Below the pieces are notes generated by a model. It searched no databases. It saw only the letters and a program-made list of their open reading frames with translations, and was not told the origin of the DNA. From Niastella koreensis GR20-10 (lineage in GTDB: Bacteria > Bacteroidota > Bacteroidia > Chitinophagales > Chitinophagaceae), in the NCBI RefSeq assembly GCF_000246855.1, contig NC_016609.1, positions 62,001 through 126,000 of the forward strand: a DNA stretch of 64,000 nucleotides. The letters run 5' to 3'. The translations under genes were made by a program, and so were the position numbers. Position 1 is the stretch's first letter, and every line of letters begins with the position of its first letter. Of the stretch, positions 8,727 to 17,608 are shown one piece after another.

Positions 8727-9674
8727 ATGAAGCGTAGCTTGCCGATATTGATAACATTGCTTGGTCTGCTGCTGGGGTTTACCCGGTGTAAACAACAAAA
8801 GACCACAACCGGGAAAAAGAAAATAGCCGTTGTGGTATCAACGCTCAATAATCCCTGGTTTGTTTTCCTGGCCGAAACCGCGGCCGCCAAAGCCACGGCC
8901 CTTGGCTACGATGCCAAGATCTTCGATTCGCAGAATAACACCAGTACCGAAGGCGATAACTTCGACAACATTATTGTAGCCGGTTATGATGCCATTCTCT
9001 TTAACTCAACCGATGCCAATGGCTCGGTGGCCAATGTAATGAAAGCAAAGGCGGCAAAAATTCCGGTGTTTTGTATGGACCGTGAGATCAATGCCACCAA
9101 TGCCGCTACCTCGCAAATCCTCTCCGACAGTTACTCCGGCGCCGTTGCCATAGGAGTAGACTTTACCAGACAATTGAATAAGAAAGGCAACTATGTGGAG
9201 CTGCTTGGCCTGGTTGGTGATAACAACACGTGGGCGCGCTCAAAAGGTTTTCACAGCGTTACCGATAATTACCCGGGTTTAAAAATGGTGGCCCAGCAAA
9301 GCGCCGACTTCGATCGCAATAAAGCCATGGAAGTAATGGAAAGCATTCTGCAGGCGCATCCCGATATCGACGCCGTGTTCTGCGGCAACGATGGCATGGC
9401 CATGGGCGCCTATCAGGCACTGGTAGCCGCCGGCAAAGCCCTCAAAGTAAAAGTGTTTGGCTTTGATGGCGCAGAAGACGTGATTACCGCCATTAAAGAA
9501 AATAAGGTGTATGGCACCGGCATGCAGTTTCCCAAAGTAATGGCGGAAACCGCCGCGCAGTTTGCCGATGAATACATTAAGGGCAGAAGGGATTTTCCCC
9601 AGAAGATCCCGGTAGCGGTAGAACTGGTGACACCCAAAAATATCAACGATTATATTGCCTACGGAAAAAAATAA
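8727..9674 (+). CDS. Sugar ABC transporter substrate-binding lipoprotein (RbsB-like)
   Basis: A 315-residue type I periplasmic sugar-binding protein (Peripla_BP_4). A hydrophobic signal ends at Cys21 (GFTRC), a weak lipobox but consistent with lipidation. The family core begins [15 protein letters not shown], has NSTDANGS (about residues 92-99), the ligand-site MDREIN (about 113-118) and [15 protein letters not shown] (about 213-227). It delivers a monosaccharide to the importer encoded by the next genes. The ligand cannot be read from sequence; ribose, xylose, apiose or a polyol are possible. The gene starts 18 bp after the palindromic element, which may separate it from the transketolase genes. 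Confidence 0.88.
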   Translation: MKRSLPILITLLGLLLGFTRCKQQKTTTGKKKIAVVVSTLNNPWFVFLAETAAAKATALGYDAKIFDSQNNTSTEGDNFDNIIVAGYDAILFNSTDANGSVANVMKAKAAKIPVFCMDREINATNAATSQILSDSYSGAVAIGVDFTRQLNKKGNYVELLGLVGDNNTWARSKGFHSVTDNYPGLKMVAQQSADFDRNKAMEVMESILQAHPDIDAVFCGNDGMAMGAYQALVAAGKALKVKVFGFDGAEDVITAIKENKVYGTGMQFPKVMAETAAQFADEYIKGRRDFPQKIPVAVELVTPKNINDYIAYGKK

Positions 9675-9677
9675 AGT

Positions 9678-10313
9678 ATGGCCAGGAAAATTATAAAATA
9701 CGGGTTGCTTACGCTTATTGTATGTTTGGTTGCCTATAAATCTGTGTTCATCGCAAAACTCAGCGAACTGCAGTCGGTAGAACCCAAAGCTTTTGATGCC
9801 CCTGCGTATGTGGCAAAGCTATGGGATGGCAGGCTACCCGCCCGCCTCGACAGCGCCATCTCCCTCGATGCCTTGCAAACAGCTATGAAGTCAAATGCCG
9901 GCGCTGCTTTCGATACGTATTTCAATTCCATGAGCATTGGTAACATCCGCTATGGCCTGGTGAAATTAACCGGTAAAGTAACGGCGGTGAATGACGATGA
10001 TGTAACCGTGGTAACCGGTAACAGCAATGAACCGCTCACTGTGAAGATTGCTACCGAATACGTATATGGCAATGCGATCAGGGATGCCTCCCGCCTGGTT
10101 GACATCAAGGATTTTGTAAACACCCAGGACCTGAATGGTATATCTGAAGAACTGAATAAAAGGATAAGGAATGTAGTGCTGCCGCCTTTTAAATCGAAAG
10201 TGAAGAAGGATGATGCTATTGCCTGTGTAGGTGCTATAGAGTTGAATGAAGCGCATTATTCGCTCAATGATCTGGAAATTATACCTGTTCAATGTAAAAT
10301 CATTCAACAATAA
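9678..10313 (+). CDS. DUF2291 family protein of sugar ABC operons
   Basis: This 211-residue protein has one N-terminal membrane segment (about residues 7-25) and an exported globular part. I assign DUF2291 from the conserved start of the domain (FDAPAYVAKLWDGRLPARLD, about 39-58) and the strands LVKLTGKV and DDVTVVTG. DUF2291 genes are known to accompany RbsABC-like transporters, but their biochemical role is not established. Here it lies 3 bp after the binding protein gene and 2 bp before the ATPase gene, so it is certainly part of this operon and probably an accessory to uptake. Confidence 0.75.
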   Translation: MARKIIKYGLLTLIVCLVAYKSVFIAKLSELQSVEPKAFDAPAYVAKLWDGRLPARLDSAISLDALQTAMKSNAGAAFDTYFNSMSIGNIRYGLVKLTGKVTAVNDDDVTVVTGNSNEPLTVKIATEYVYGNAIRDASRLVDIKDFVNTQDLNGISEELNKRIRNVVLPPFKSKVKKDDAIACVGAIELNEAHYSLNDLEIIPVQCKIIQQ

Positions 10314-10315
10314 CC

Positions 10316-11830
10316 ATGTTGATTGCACAAAACATAACGAAAAAGTTTGCCGGGGTTACCGCCCTCAATAACGTGAACCTGGAGTTGCATCCCGGTAAGG
10401 TGAATGCAATAATAGGGGAGAATGGCGCCGGTAAGAGTACCCTCATGAAAGTGTTGTCGGGCGTGTACGTTGATTATGAAGGGAGCATTATTTACAACAA
10501 CGAGCCGTTAAAACTCACCGGCACCAAAGATGCAGAAGCAAAAGGCATAGTGATCATTCACCAGGAGCTGAACCTGGTGCCGGGCCTCAGCATCACCGAA
10601 AATATCTTCCTGGGCCGTGAGCGTTGCAATGCCGTAGGCATACTGGATAAAAAAGCAATGGCGCGCGAAACCCGCACGCTGCTGGAAAAAGTAAAACTGG
10701 ATGCCGATCCCGGTCAGCTGGTAGGCTCCTTAAAAGTTGGTCAGCAGCAATTGGTAGAGATCGCCAAAGCCCTGCATACAAAGGCCAATGTGATCATTAT
10801 GGATGAGCCTACGTCGGCCATCAGTGATAAAGAGGCAGACAACCTGTTTGTGATCATCAACGAACTGCGCAGCGAAGGCAAAACCATCGTTTATATTTCA
10901 CATAAACTGAAAGAATTGTTTACCATAGCTGACCGGTTTGTGGTGATGCGCGATGGCTGTTCGGTAGATAGCGGGTTAATGGCCGAAATGACGCAGGATG
11001 AACTGATCCGTAGAATGACGGGCCGTGCAGTGAACGGGACCACCAACCATCCCACGCAAACATTTACCGAACCGGTGTTGCAGGTGCGTGACATCAATCT
11101 GAAAAGCGCCTCCCGCCTTAAAAACAATGTGCTCACAGATATTACCTTCACCCTGCACAAAGGCGAGATCGTTGGATTGTATGGATTGATGGGCGCCGGC
11201 CGCACGGAGTTGATGGAGACCTTGTTTGGCATGCATCCCAAAAGGGCCACCGGTAACATCTTCGTCAATGAAAAAAGAGTACAGATCCAATCGCCCATCC
11301 AGGCCATTCAACAGGGAATTGCCCTGGTGCCGGAAGACAGAAAAGCACATGGCCTGATCCTGGACCAAAAGATAAAAACGAATATCAGCATTACGGTGCT
11401 GGACACGCTGGAAAAATGGGGGATCGTACTTCGTAATAAAAAAGAAACCGAGTTATCGAAAGACTATATTCAACAGCTGGGTATTAAAACCCATTCTGAA
11501 AACAACCTGGCCGGTAACCTGAGCGGAGGCAATCAGCAAAAGATCGTGCTGGCCAAATGGCTGGCTACCAATCCCAGCATTTTGTTGTTGGATGAACCTA
11601 CGCGGGGTATCGACATCAATGCCCGGTTCGAGATCTACAACCTGATGAAGAAACTGGCATCGGCCGGCATGGCCATTCTGCTGGTATCGTCGGAACTGCC
11701 GGAGATCCTCATTGCTTCGCACCGCGTGCTGGTAATGGCAGAAGGAAGGCTCACTGCCAATATTCCCATTGCCGAAGCCACCGAAAGCAATATTCTGAAA
11801 CATGCCATACAACATAATATTACTGCCTGA
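10316..11830 (+). CDS. Sugar ABC transporter ATPase (RbsA-like, two nucleotide-binding domains)
   Basis: A 504-residue fused ATPase of the ribose/xylose importer class. The first domain has Walker A GENGAGKST (about residues 36-44), a Q-loop HQE, a signature LKVGQQQLVEIAKAL and Walker B VIIMDEPTSAI. The second domain has a degenerate P-loop region YGLMGAGRTE (about 288-297), the signature LSGGNQQKIVLAKWL and Walker B ILLLDEPTRGID. The altered P-loop in the second half is usual for RbsA/MglA. The gene overlaps the permease start codon by one base (TGATG), indicating translational coupling. Confidence 0.93.
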   Translation: MLIAQNITKKFAGVTALNNVNLELHPGKVNAIIGENGAGKSTLMKVLSGVYVDYEGSIIYNNEPLKLTGTKDAEAKGIVIIHQELNLVPGLSITENIFLGRERCNAVGILDKKAMARETRTLLEKVKLDADPGQLVGSLKVGQQQLVEIAKALHTKANVIIMDEPTSAISDKEADNLFVIINELRSEGKTIVYISHKLKELFTIADRFVVMRDGCSVDSGLMAEMTQDELIRRMTGRAVNGTTNHPTQTFTEPVLQVRDINLKSASRLKNNVLTDITFTLHKGEIVGLYGLMGAGRTELMETLFGMHPKRATGNIFVNEKRVQIQSPIQAIQQGIALVPEDRKAHGLILDQKIKTNISITVLDTLEKWGIVLRNKKETELSKDYIQQLGIKTHSENNLAGNLSGGNQQKIVLAKWLATNPSILLLDEPTRGIDINARFEIYNLMKKLASAGMAILLVSSELPEILIASHRVLVMAEGRLTANIPIAEATESNILKHAIQHNITA

Positions 11831-12807
11831 TGACTGCGATTCAAAGAAATAATACGATAAACCTTTCCCGGTTGCAATCCCTGATCGCGCTGGTTGTGCT
11901 GTGTACCATCATTGCCATCTTAAGCGATAAGTTCCTTACCATGGACAATGGCTGGAATGTGTTAAGGCAGATAGCAGTGAATATTTGCATATCCGTGGGC
12001 ATGACCCTGATTGTTTTAACAGCAGGCATCGATTTGTCTGTAGGATCTATACTGGCCTTGTGTGGCGCTGTCACCGCCGGATTATTAAAGAACGGGATCA
12101 AGCTGCCATCGGCCGATCTTTTTGTTGGTTTTACACTTTTAGGAGCCTTGCTGGGGGGCATCATTGTGGGCTCCCTGCTTGGCTGGTTCAATGGATTTGT
12201 AATTACGAAATTCAAAGTGCCGCCGTTTGTAGGCACCCTGGCCATGCTCACCATTGCACGCGGGCTGACCATGTTGTGGACGCAGGGCCATCCCATCAGT
12301 AACCTGGGGGCGCCGTTTGCCACTATCGGTACCGGCTGGCTGCTGGGTATTCCCGTACCGGTTTGGATAGCAGGTGTGGTGGTATTGCTGGCGGTATTTA
12401 TTACCAGACAAACAAGGCTGGGCCGCTATATTTATGCCATTGGTGGTAATGAAAATGCGGCCATCTTATCGGGCATCAACATTAATAAAGTAAAACTTAT
12501 TGTATACAGCATTGCCGGTGCATTGGCAGCAGTAGGTGGCATTATGGTCACCTCCCGGCTCGACTCGGCGCAACCCAATGCCGGTACCGGTTACGAACTG
12601 GATGCTATTGCAGCAGTCGTGATCGGTGGCACTTCTTTATCAGGAGGGAAGGGCAGCATTGGCGGTACCGTAATGGGCGCAGTGATCATCGGCGTATTGA
12701 ATAACGGCCTCGTGTTGTTGAACGTATCACCCTTCTGGCAACAGGTAGTAAAAGGGGCTGTTATTTTAATTGCAGTTATAATTGACAAAGGCGGTAATAA
12801 GAAATAA
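11830..12807 (+). CDS. Sugar ABC transporter permease (RbsC-like)
   Basis: A 325-residue membrane permease with about eight to ten hydrophobic helices. Family landmarks are VGMTLIVLTAGIDLSVGSIL (about residues 55-74), the long central helix region with GWFNGFVITKFKVPPFVGTL, TRLGRYIYAIGGNENAA, and ELDAIAAVVIGGTSLSGGKG near the C-terminus. It forms the channel of the importer with the binding protein and ATPase encoded upstream. The kinase start codon follows 4 bp after its stop. Confidence 0.93.
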   Translation: MTAIQRNNTINLSRLQSLIALVVLCTIIAILSDKFLTMDNGWNVLRQIAVNICISVGMTLIVLTAGIDLSVGSILALCGAVTAGLLKNGIKLPSADLFVGFTLLGALLGGIIVGSLLGWFNGFVITKFKVPPFVGTLAMLTIARGLTMLWTQGHPISNLGAPFATIGTGWLLGIPVPVWIAGVVVLLAVFITRQTRLGRYIYAIGGNENAAILSGININKVKLIVYSIAGALAAVGGIMVTSRLDSAQPNAGTGYELDAIAAVVIGGTSLSGGKGSIGGTVMGAVIIGVLNNGLVLLNVSPFWQQVVKGAVILIAVIIDKGGNKK

Positions 12808-12811
12808 GAAC

Positions 12812-14296
12812 ATGAGCAAACAACAGTATGTATTAGCTATTGACCAGGGAACCAGCAGTACCAAAACCATTATTTTTAATGAGCAGGGGAAAGTGGTGGC
12901 GCGTGGTCAGGAGCCTTTGCAAACGAATTATGGCGCCAATGGTTTTGTGGAGCAGGACCCCGAGGGTATTGTACAAAACGTGCTGGCATCGGTAAAACAT
13001 TGCCTGGAAAATTTTGCCAGTCAGCAGTTGGATGTGTGGGCCATCAAAGCCATCGGCATCAGCAACCAGCGCGAAACATTTGTTGTATGGGATAAGAGCG
13101 GCAAACCATTGTATAACGCCGTGGTATGGCAATGTAAGCGGTCGGTAGAAATTTGTGAGCGGTTAAAACCATTGCCCATTGCCGATGATATCCGCACAAA
13201 AACCGGTTTACTGGTTGATCCCTATTTCTCGGGCACCAAACTGGTTTGGTTGTATGAAAATGTAGCCGAAGTAAAACAGGCCATCGATAAAGGGGAAGCT
13301 TATTTTGGCACCATCGATACCTGGTTGTTGTATAAATTCACGAACGGACAAAGCTATTACACCGATCATACAAACGCCTCCCGCACGTTGTTTTTCAACA
13401 TCGCCACCCTCGATTGGGATGCCGATCTGTTGAAAGCATTCAACCTGCAAACCCTCAACCTGCCGCGTTGTGTGCCTGCTTCCTTTATGTTTGGTGAAAC
13501 CAACCTGCTGGGCGTGCTGGAGAATGTCATTCCCATCACCGGGATGATCGGCGATTCACACGCAGCTGCCTTTGGCCAGGCCTGTCTTGAACCCGGTTCG
13601 GCCAAAGCCACGCTGGGCACAGGTTGTTCGGTAATGATGAACATCGGCGATAAACCCAAAGCCTCTTCTACCGGCATGGTGACCACCATTTGCTGGAGCA
13701 CCGGGCAACAGGTTTGTTATGCGCTGGAAGGCGTGATCGTTACCTGCGGCGCTACCATTGAATGGTTGAAGAACGAATGGGAATTGTTTAACGACAGCCG
13801 CGATACTGAAGCCATGGCTATGGCCATCGAAGATAACCAGGGCGTATACCTGATACCTGCGTTCAGCGGTTTGGGCGCTCCCTATTGGGAAATGAACCGC
13901 AAGGCCAGCATTCATGGCCTCACCTTTGCCACTACCAAAAATCATTTGGTGCGTGCTGCCCTGGAAACTATTCCCTACCAGATAAAAGACGTTATTGGCG
14001 CCATGGAAACCGATGCCGGCTTATTATTAAACCAGTTAATGGTTGATGGCGGTATTACCGGTAATCGTTTTGTAGTACAGTTCCTGGCCAACCAGCTAAA
14101 CCGTAAGGTTGTTATCAGCGGTTTTCCTGAAGTCTCCGCCCTGGGCGCGGCATATATGGCGGGGTTGAAAGCAGGGGTGTATACAGGGTTGCAGCAATTA
14201 CAGCAGTTGAAGGTTATTAAAGATACATTGGTTCCTGCAGATGTGGAGAGGAATAAAGTGTGGTATCAAGGTTGGAAAAAAGCTATTGGTTCTTAG
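12812..14296 (+). CDS. FGGY-family carbohydrate kinase (glycerol kinase-like)
   Basis: A 494-residue kinase with the two RNase H-like domains of FGGY enzymes. Visible are the phosphate-1 loop AIDQGTSSTKT (about residues 8-18), ISNQRETFVVWD (about 81-92), the catalytic-Asp region GDSHAAAFGQ (about 245-254), and the adenosine-site motif DGGITGNRFVVQFLANQL (about 411-428). It looks closest to glycerol kinase, but glycerol kinase residues alone do not prove substrate, and the operon argues for phosphorylating the ketose made by the isomerase, for example apulose. I used the ATG at 12812; the frame is open to 12782, inside the permease gene, but that extension has no family match. The 62-bp palindrome follows the stop by 5 bp. 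Confidence 0.88.
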   Translation: MSKQQYVLAIDQGTSSTKTIIFNEQGKVVARGQEPLQTNYGANGFVEQDPEGIVQNVLASVKHCLENFASQQLDVWAIKAIGISNQRETFVVWDKSGKPLYNAVVWQCKRSVEICERLKPLPIADDIRTKTGLLVDPYFSGTKLVWLYENVAEVKQAIDKGEAYFGTIDTWLLYKFTNGQSYYTDHTNASRTLFFNIATLDWDADLLKAFNLQTLNLPRCVPASFMFGETNLLGVLENVIPITGMIGDSHAAAFGQACLEPGSAKATLGTGCSVMMNIGDKPKASSTGMVTTICWSTGQQVCYALEGVIVTCGATIEWLKNEWELFNDSRDTEAMAMAIEDNQGVYLIPAFSGLGAPYWEMNRKASIHGLTFATTKNHLVRAALETIPYQIKDVIGAMETDAGLLLNQLMVDGGITGNRFVVQFLANQLNRKVVISGFPEVSALGAAYMAGLKAGVYTGLQQLQQLKVIKDTLVPADVERNKVWYQGWKKAIGS

Positions 14297-14301
14297 GGGA
14301 A

Positions 14302-14363
14302 GACCTGTCAGGTGGACAGCGTTAGCTTGAATTTTCAGCGTGCTGAAGTCCACCTGACAGGTC
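14302..14363. repeat. 62-bp palindromic element, copy 2
   Basis: The terminal repeats are the same perfect 16-bp arms as copy 1 at 8647, extended to 17 bp here, with the same length and 7 interior differences. It separates the convergent kinase and nuclease genes and could act as a two-way terminator; short pyrimidine-rich tracts follow it. Confidence 0.85.
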
Positions 14364-14377
14364 TCTCCCTCTCCCTT

Positions 14378-16270
14378 TTATTTAGCAAAGTAGTTCCTCA
14401 ACTCACCGCTATTCTCCCCATAATTCCAACGCACCTGATCCGCCTTCCCATCCCCATTCACATCATTGAAATAGAAGTACGTGTTCTCGCTTTGAGAAGT
14501 GCCGCGTAAGGTATAAACAGGGCCGTTAAAGGCGCCGGATTCGGAATAATATACTTTCAGATAGCCGTAATAGTTACCCGGGTTCCAGTATACCTTATCG
14601 GCAAAGCCATCACCGTTTATATCGGCAAAATAGAAGCGGGTGTTTGATAAACCGCTGGTAGCAGAATTGCTGAAGGAGGAATTCGCCGTAAAGGTGCCAT
14701 CGCCATCAGCAATGTATACCATTGTTTTGCCAGCGTTCAGATCAGGATGCCAGTAAATTTCATCCGCTTTGCCATCGCCATTCACATCGGCATACCAGAA
14801 TTGTGTACCGGCAGTAGTGCTGGCGCCCTCAGCGCCTGATACAACGGTACCGCTAAAGCTGCCACCGGAAGTAGCTAAGTAAACGCGGGTATGGCCATTA
14901 TCGAAAGTAGCATTCCAGTAAATTTTATCGGCCTTGCCATCGCCATTCACATCAGCGAAATTGTAAATAGTAGTGGTGCCGGCGCTGGTGCCTTCGGGAT
15001 TGTCAATGGCTGTGGCGCTGAAGTTGCCGCCGCCTGTTGCCAGGTAAACGAGGGTATGACCGGAGTTGAGCGTGGGGTTCCAGCGAACCTCATCTGCTTT
15101 GCCATCGCCATCGATATCTGCATAATAATAGCGGGTAGTAGAAGATGTGGAAGCACCCGCAGCATGGGTAATAGCGGTTGAGGCAAAGGTACCATCGCCA
15201 TTGGAAAGGAACACTCTTGGTTTGCCGCTGTCAAATGTATAGTTCCAGTAAATTTTGTCGGCATCGCCGTCGCCATCAACGTCAGCAAAGAAATAATCGG
15301 TGGCCGAACTGGCGCTGATGCCATTGGCATCGGTATGGGCGCCACCAAAGATACCGGGTACATAGGAAGCCATTACCGGCCAGTGGTCGGATGGCCAGAG
15401 CGTTTGTCCGTTTACGGTAAAGCTTTTGGTGATTACGCTGGAGCTGGTGAAGGCCATGTTGCGGGTGCTGAGCAGCCAGTCGATCTTATGGTCGCCGGTG
15501 GCATCCCAGCCATGGAAGGTAGGATCGCCGCTGCTATCGAACAAGGCATCAACCATGTTGAGGCCGCTGGCATCTTTAATAATACCTATTTCGGCAGTGC
15601 CGGGTTGGGCGTTAAAGTCGCCAATACAAATAACCGGCAGGTTGGCGGTGTTATTGTTATTGATGTTCAGTAATACCGTATCGGCATCGAGCTGACGTTC
15701 TGCAGAGCTTACAGTTGTCCAGTGGCTGTTCACCACAAAGTAGCTGTTGGCCGTGTTGAGCTTGTCCTGCAGCACCACCCATTTGCCGCTGCGGAATTCT
15801 GATGTTTGCATTGTGAAATTGCCCGCGCTGGTACGGGTAAACCGGCTGTTCTTATAATAGATCGTTTTGGGTGAACCGTTAGCGGGACCGGTTTTGTAAT
15901 AACCATAACCGGCTGCTGTTAGTTGGGTATTGAACCAGGTCTCGATGCTGTCAACCGCAATTTCCTGCAGGCCCAGGACATCTATATCGTTATCGAGGAT
16001 GATCTGCAGACAATAGTCCTTACGAACATACTGCGAGAACGGATCAGTGGGATCGTCGTTTCTGACGTTAAACGACATCACCTTGATGGGGTCCATGCCG
16101 GAAAGGGTAGCCGAGGCCACCGCTGCCCGGGCATTGGGTTTGGAGGAAACGGCGGCGGGTTGGTTGGCCTGCGTTTCAAACCGGGCCTTTTTACAGGCTG
16201 CAAAGCCAATGACAAGCATAAGAAGCCCGGCCAGGATCATGCCCGGCTGACTTAAATAATCTTTTTTCAT
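14378..16270 (-). CDS. Lipoprotein endonuclease/exonuclease/phosphatase with six VCBS/FG-GAP repeats
   Basis: This 630-residue protein has a lipoprotein signal (Cys26 in VIGFAAC), then an EEP-superfamily domain (about residues 60-310): IKVMSFNVRNDDP, GLQEI, VICIGDFNAQPG, DHKIDWLL and the terminal SDHWPVMA, which supply the metal and catalytic His sites of DNase I-like phosphodiesterases. Six VCBS-type calcium-binding repeats follow, each with a DxDGDGxAD or DxNGDGxAD loop followed by the K/E-x-Y/R-W tail. The EEP fold covers nucleases, phosphatases and sphingomyelinases, so the substrate is open. It is surface-exposed or periplasmic. It runs convergent to the sugar operon. Confidence 0.88.
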   Translation of the reverse strand: MKKDYLSQPGMILAGLLMLVIGFAACKKARFETQANQPAAVSSKPNARAAVASATLSGMDPIKVMSFNVRNDDPTDPFSQYVRKDYCLQIILDNDIDVLGLQEIAVDSIETWFNTQLTAAGYGYYKTGPANGSPKTIYYKNSRFTRTSAGNFTMQTSEFRSGKWVVLQDKLNTANSYFVVNSHWTTVSSAERQLDADTVLLNINNNNTANLPVICIGDFNAQPGTAEIGIIKDASGLNMVDALFDSSGDPTFHGWDATGDHKIDWLLSTRNMAFTSSSVITKSFTVNGQTLWPSDHWPVMASYVPGIFGGAHTDANGISASSATDYFFADVDGDGDADKIYWNYTFDSGKPRVFLSNGDGTFASTAITHAAGASTSSTTRYYYADIDGDGKADEVRWNPTLNSGHTLVYLATGGGNFSATAIDNPEGTSAGTTTIYNFADVNGDGKADKIYWNATFDNGHTRVYLATSGGSFSGTVVSGAEGASTTAGTQFWYADVNGDGKADEIYWHPDLNAGKTMVYIADGDGTFTANSSFSNSATSGLSNTRFYFADINGDGFADKVYWNPGNYYGYLKVYYSESGAFNGPVYTLRGTSQSENTYFYFNDVNGDGKADQVRWNYGENSGELRNYFAK

Positions 16271-16590
16271 CTTGACAAAGTTTTAGTTGGTAGTTGTTTG
16301 TGTTTGATTTATGGAAATGATTAATCCATTATTGGTTGACAATAATTAAAATATAGGGGAATGAATAAAAACGGGCGGTTCGAACCTGGTGTGTTTCCGG
16401 CTATAATTAAAGAGAACGTGCAGCACTTGTGAAACAAAAATAACTGTAATTAAAGTTAAGTAAACTGCTGGTAAGTATAAATTTAATTAAATTAAAGTTA
16501 TGGACATGAAAATATAAAGATTAATTAATAGAGTTGCCAGACGGCAGACATAGAAGGCAGTAGGCTCCCGATAGCTTTCGGGATTCAGTG
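16271..16590. other. AT-rich upstream region of the nuclease gene
   Basis: There is no gene here. It must hold the minus-strand promoter for the nuclease gene, but I see no full TAnnTTTG match. A small hairpin with a CCCGAT/TTCGGG stem lies at 16566-16582. Confidence 0.5.
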
Positions 16591-16767
16591 GGGAAGGCAA
16601 AGGGCAAAGGGTAAAAGGCAAAGGGCAAAGGGCAAAAGGCAAAGGCCTCATCGCGGCAATGAAGAACTCAAAACTGAGAACTCAAAACTGAGAACTCTGA
16701 ACTCTGAACTCTGAACTCTGAACTGAGAACTGGAAACCGGTATCTGGTAACCGGTTCCAGTTGCAGG
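16591..16767. repeat. Two heptamer arrays, eight and fifteen units
   Basis: 16591-16646 is eight units of the word CAAAGGG and close variants. 16663-16767 is fifteen units, first alternating AGAACTC and AAAACTG, then TGAACTC, then diverged GTAACCG-like units. Both keep an exact 7-bp phase, and the second runs up to the stop codon of the OsmC-family gene. Confidence 0.85.
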
Positions 16768-16771
16768 TTTA

Positions 16772-17434
16772 TTAAGAAGGAGTATTTTCAGTAGTATCAT
16801 CATTCTTAAACCAACTCAACGCGCCGGTAGGGCATTTATCTACCTGCGCTTTTATTGTTTCGGAATCGGCGCCGGTGATGGTGACCCAGGGTTTTGTTTT
16901 CAGGTTGAACACCTTGGGTAATTGGGTTACGCAGCGGCCGGAGTGTTTGCAGAGCTCGGGTTTCCAAACCACGGTAATATCGCCGTTGGTGTATTTGATC
17001 TTCTTATCAACATCCTCATCGTGATACACATAGCTGCGCACTTTGATGTTCCCTTCCAATATTTTCGAAACGGGGCATTGCGCCGCAATTTCCAGCAGCC
17101 TGTTCTTTTGCTCTGGATCGGTTCCTTCGGGTAGCACTACATCGCGGTCGAGGTAAGTGGTCAGGATGTCGTTTTCCTTTGTCTGCCACATGTTCACATT
17201 CACTTTAATTACCGGAATGTCCCAGCCTTTTCTATCGATATACATGCGCAGGGTCACCAGGGTACAACTGGCCAGTGATGACAATAATAGGGTATAAGGA
17301 TCGGGGCCGGTGTCCTGGCCGCCTTGTTTTTCCGGTTCATCGGCAATGAACTGGCCATTGCGCCACTCAATAACATGCTGGTATTTGGTGGTGCCGATGG
17401 TGCCCTGAACCGGTTTTTGCAATTTATATTCCAT
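16772..17434 (-). CDS. OsmC-like protein fused to a divergent [4Fe-4S] ferredoxin domain
   Basis: A 220-residue fusion. Residues about 1-135 are an OsmC/Ohr-type domain, with GPDPYTLLLSSLASCTLVTL (about 45-64) holding one redox Cys and AAQCPVSKIL (about 112-121) the other. About 150-210 is a short Fer4_19-type cluster domain with CKHSGRC and CPTGAL. OsmC proteins reduce organic hydroperoxides; the role of the attached iron-sulfur domain is not known to me. I chose ATG 17434 because the OsmC domain begins there. The frame stays open to 18115, but that extension overlaps a convincing gene on the other strand and is spurious. Confidence 0.87.
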   Translation of the reverse strand: MEYKLQKPVQGTIGTTKYQHVIEWRNGQFIADEPEKQGGQDTGPDPYTLLLSSLASCTLVTLRMYIDRKGWDIPVIKVNVNMWQTKENDILTTYLDRDVVLPEGTDPEQKNRLLEIAAQCPVSKILEGNIKVRSYVYHDEDVDKKIKYTNGDITVVWKPELCKHSGRCVTQLPKVFNLKTKPWVTITGADSETIKAQVDKCPTGALSWFKNDDTTENTPS

Positions 17435-17608
17435 TTGATAGCTTTTAATTTTCCCAGTAATCAATTGCTGCAAAGTCGTTATTTTTTGCAAATAACGCAT
17501 TAAGAAATTGTAAGTATCTATCCCACTTAAATGTTTATAAGGATGGCGCAGGATGGTTGCGCAAGCTGAATTGGGTAATTTAAGCGATACCAAACGATTG
17601 AACCATCT

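Noticed and set aside
8647-14363. The two 62-bp palindromes as ends of a composite transposon
   Set aside because: The 5.6 kb between them are the intact transporter and kinase genes of one operon, with no transposase and no target-site duplication visible.
16370-16400. GGTTCGAACC, resembling a tRNA T-arm
   Set aside because: No acceptor, D- or anticodon stems can be found around it.
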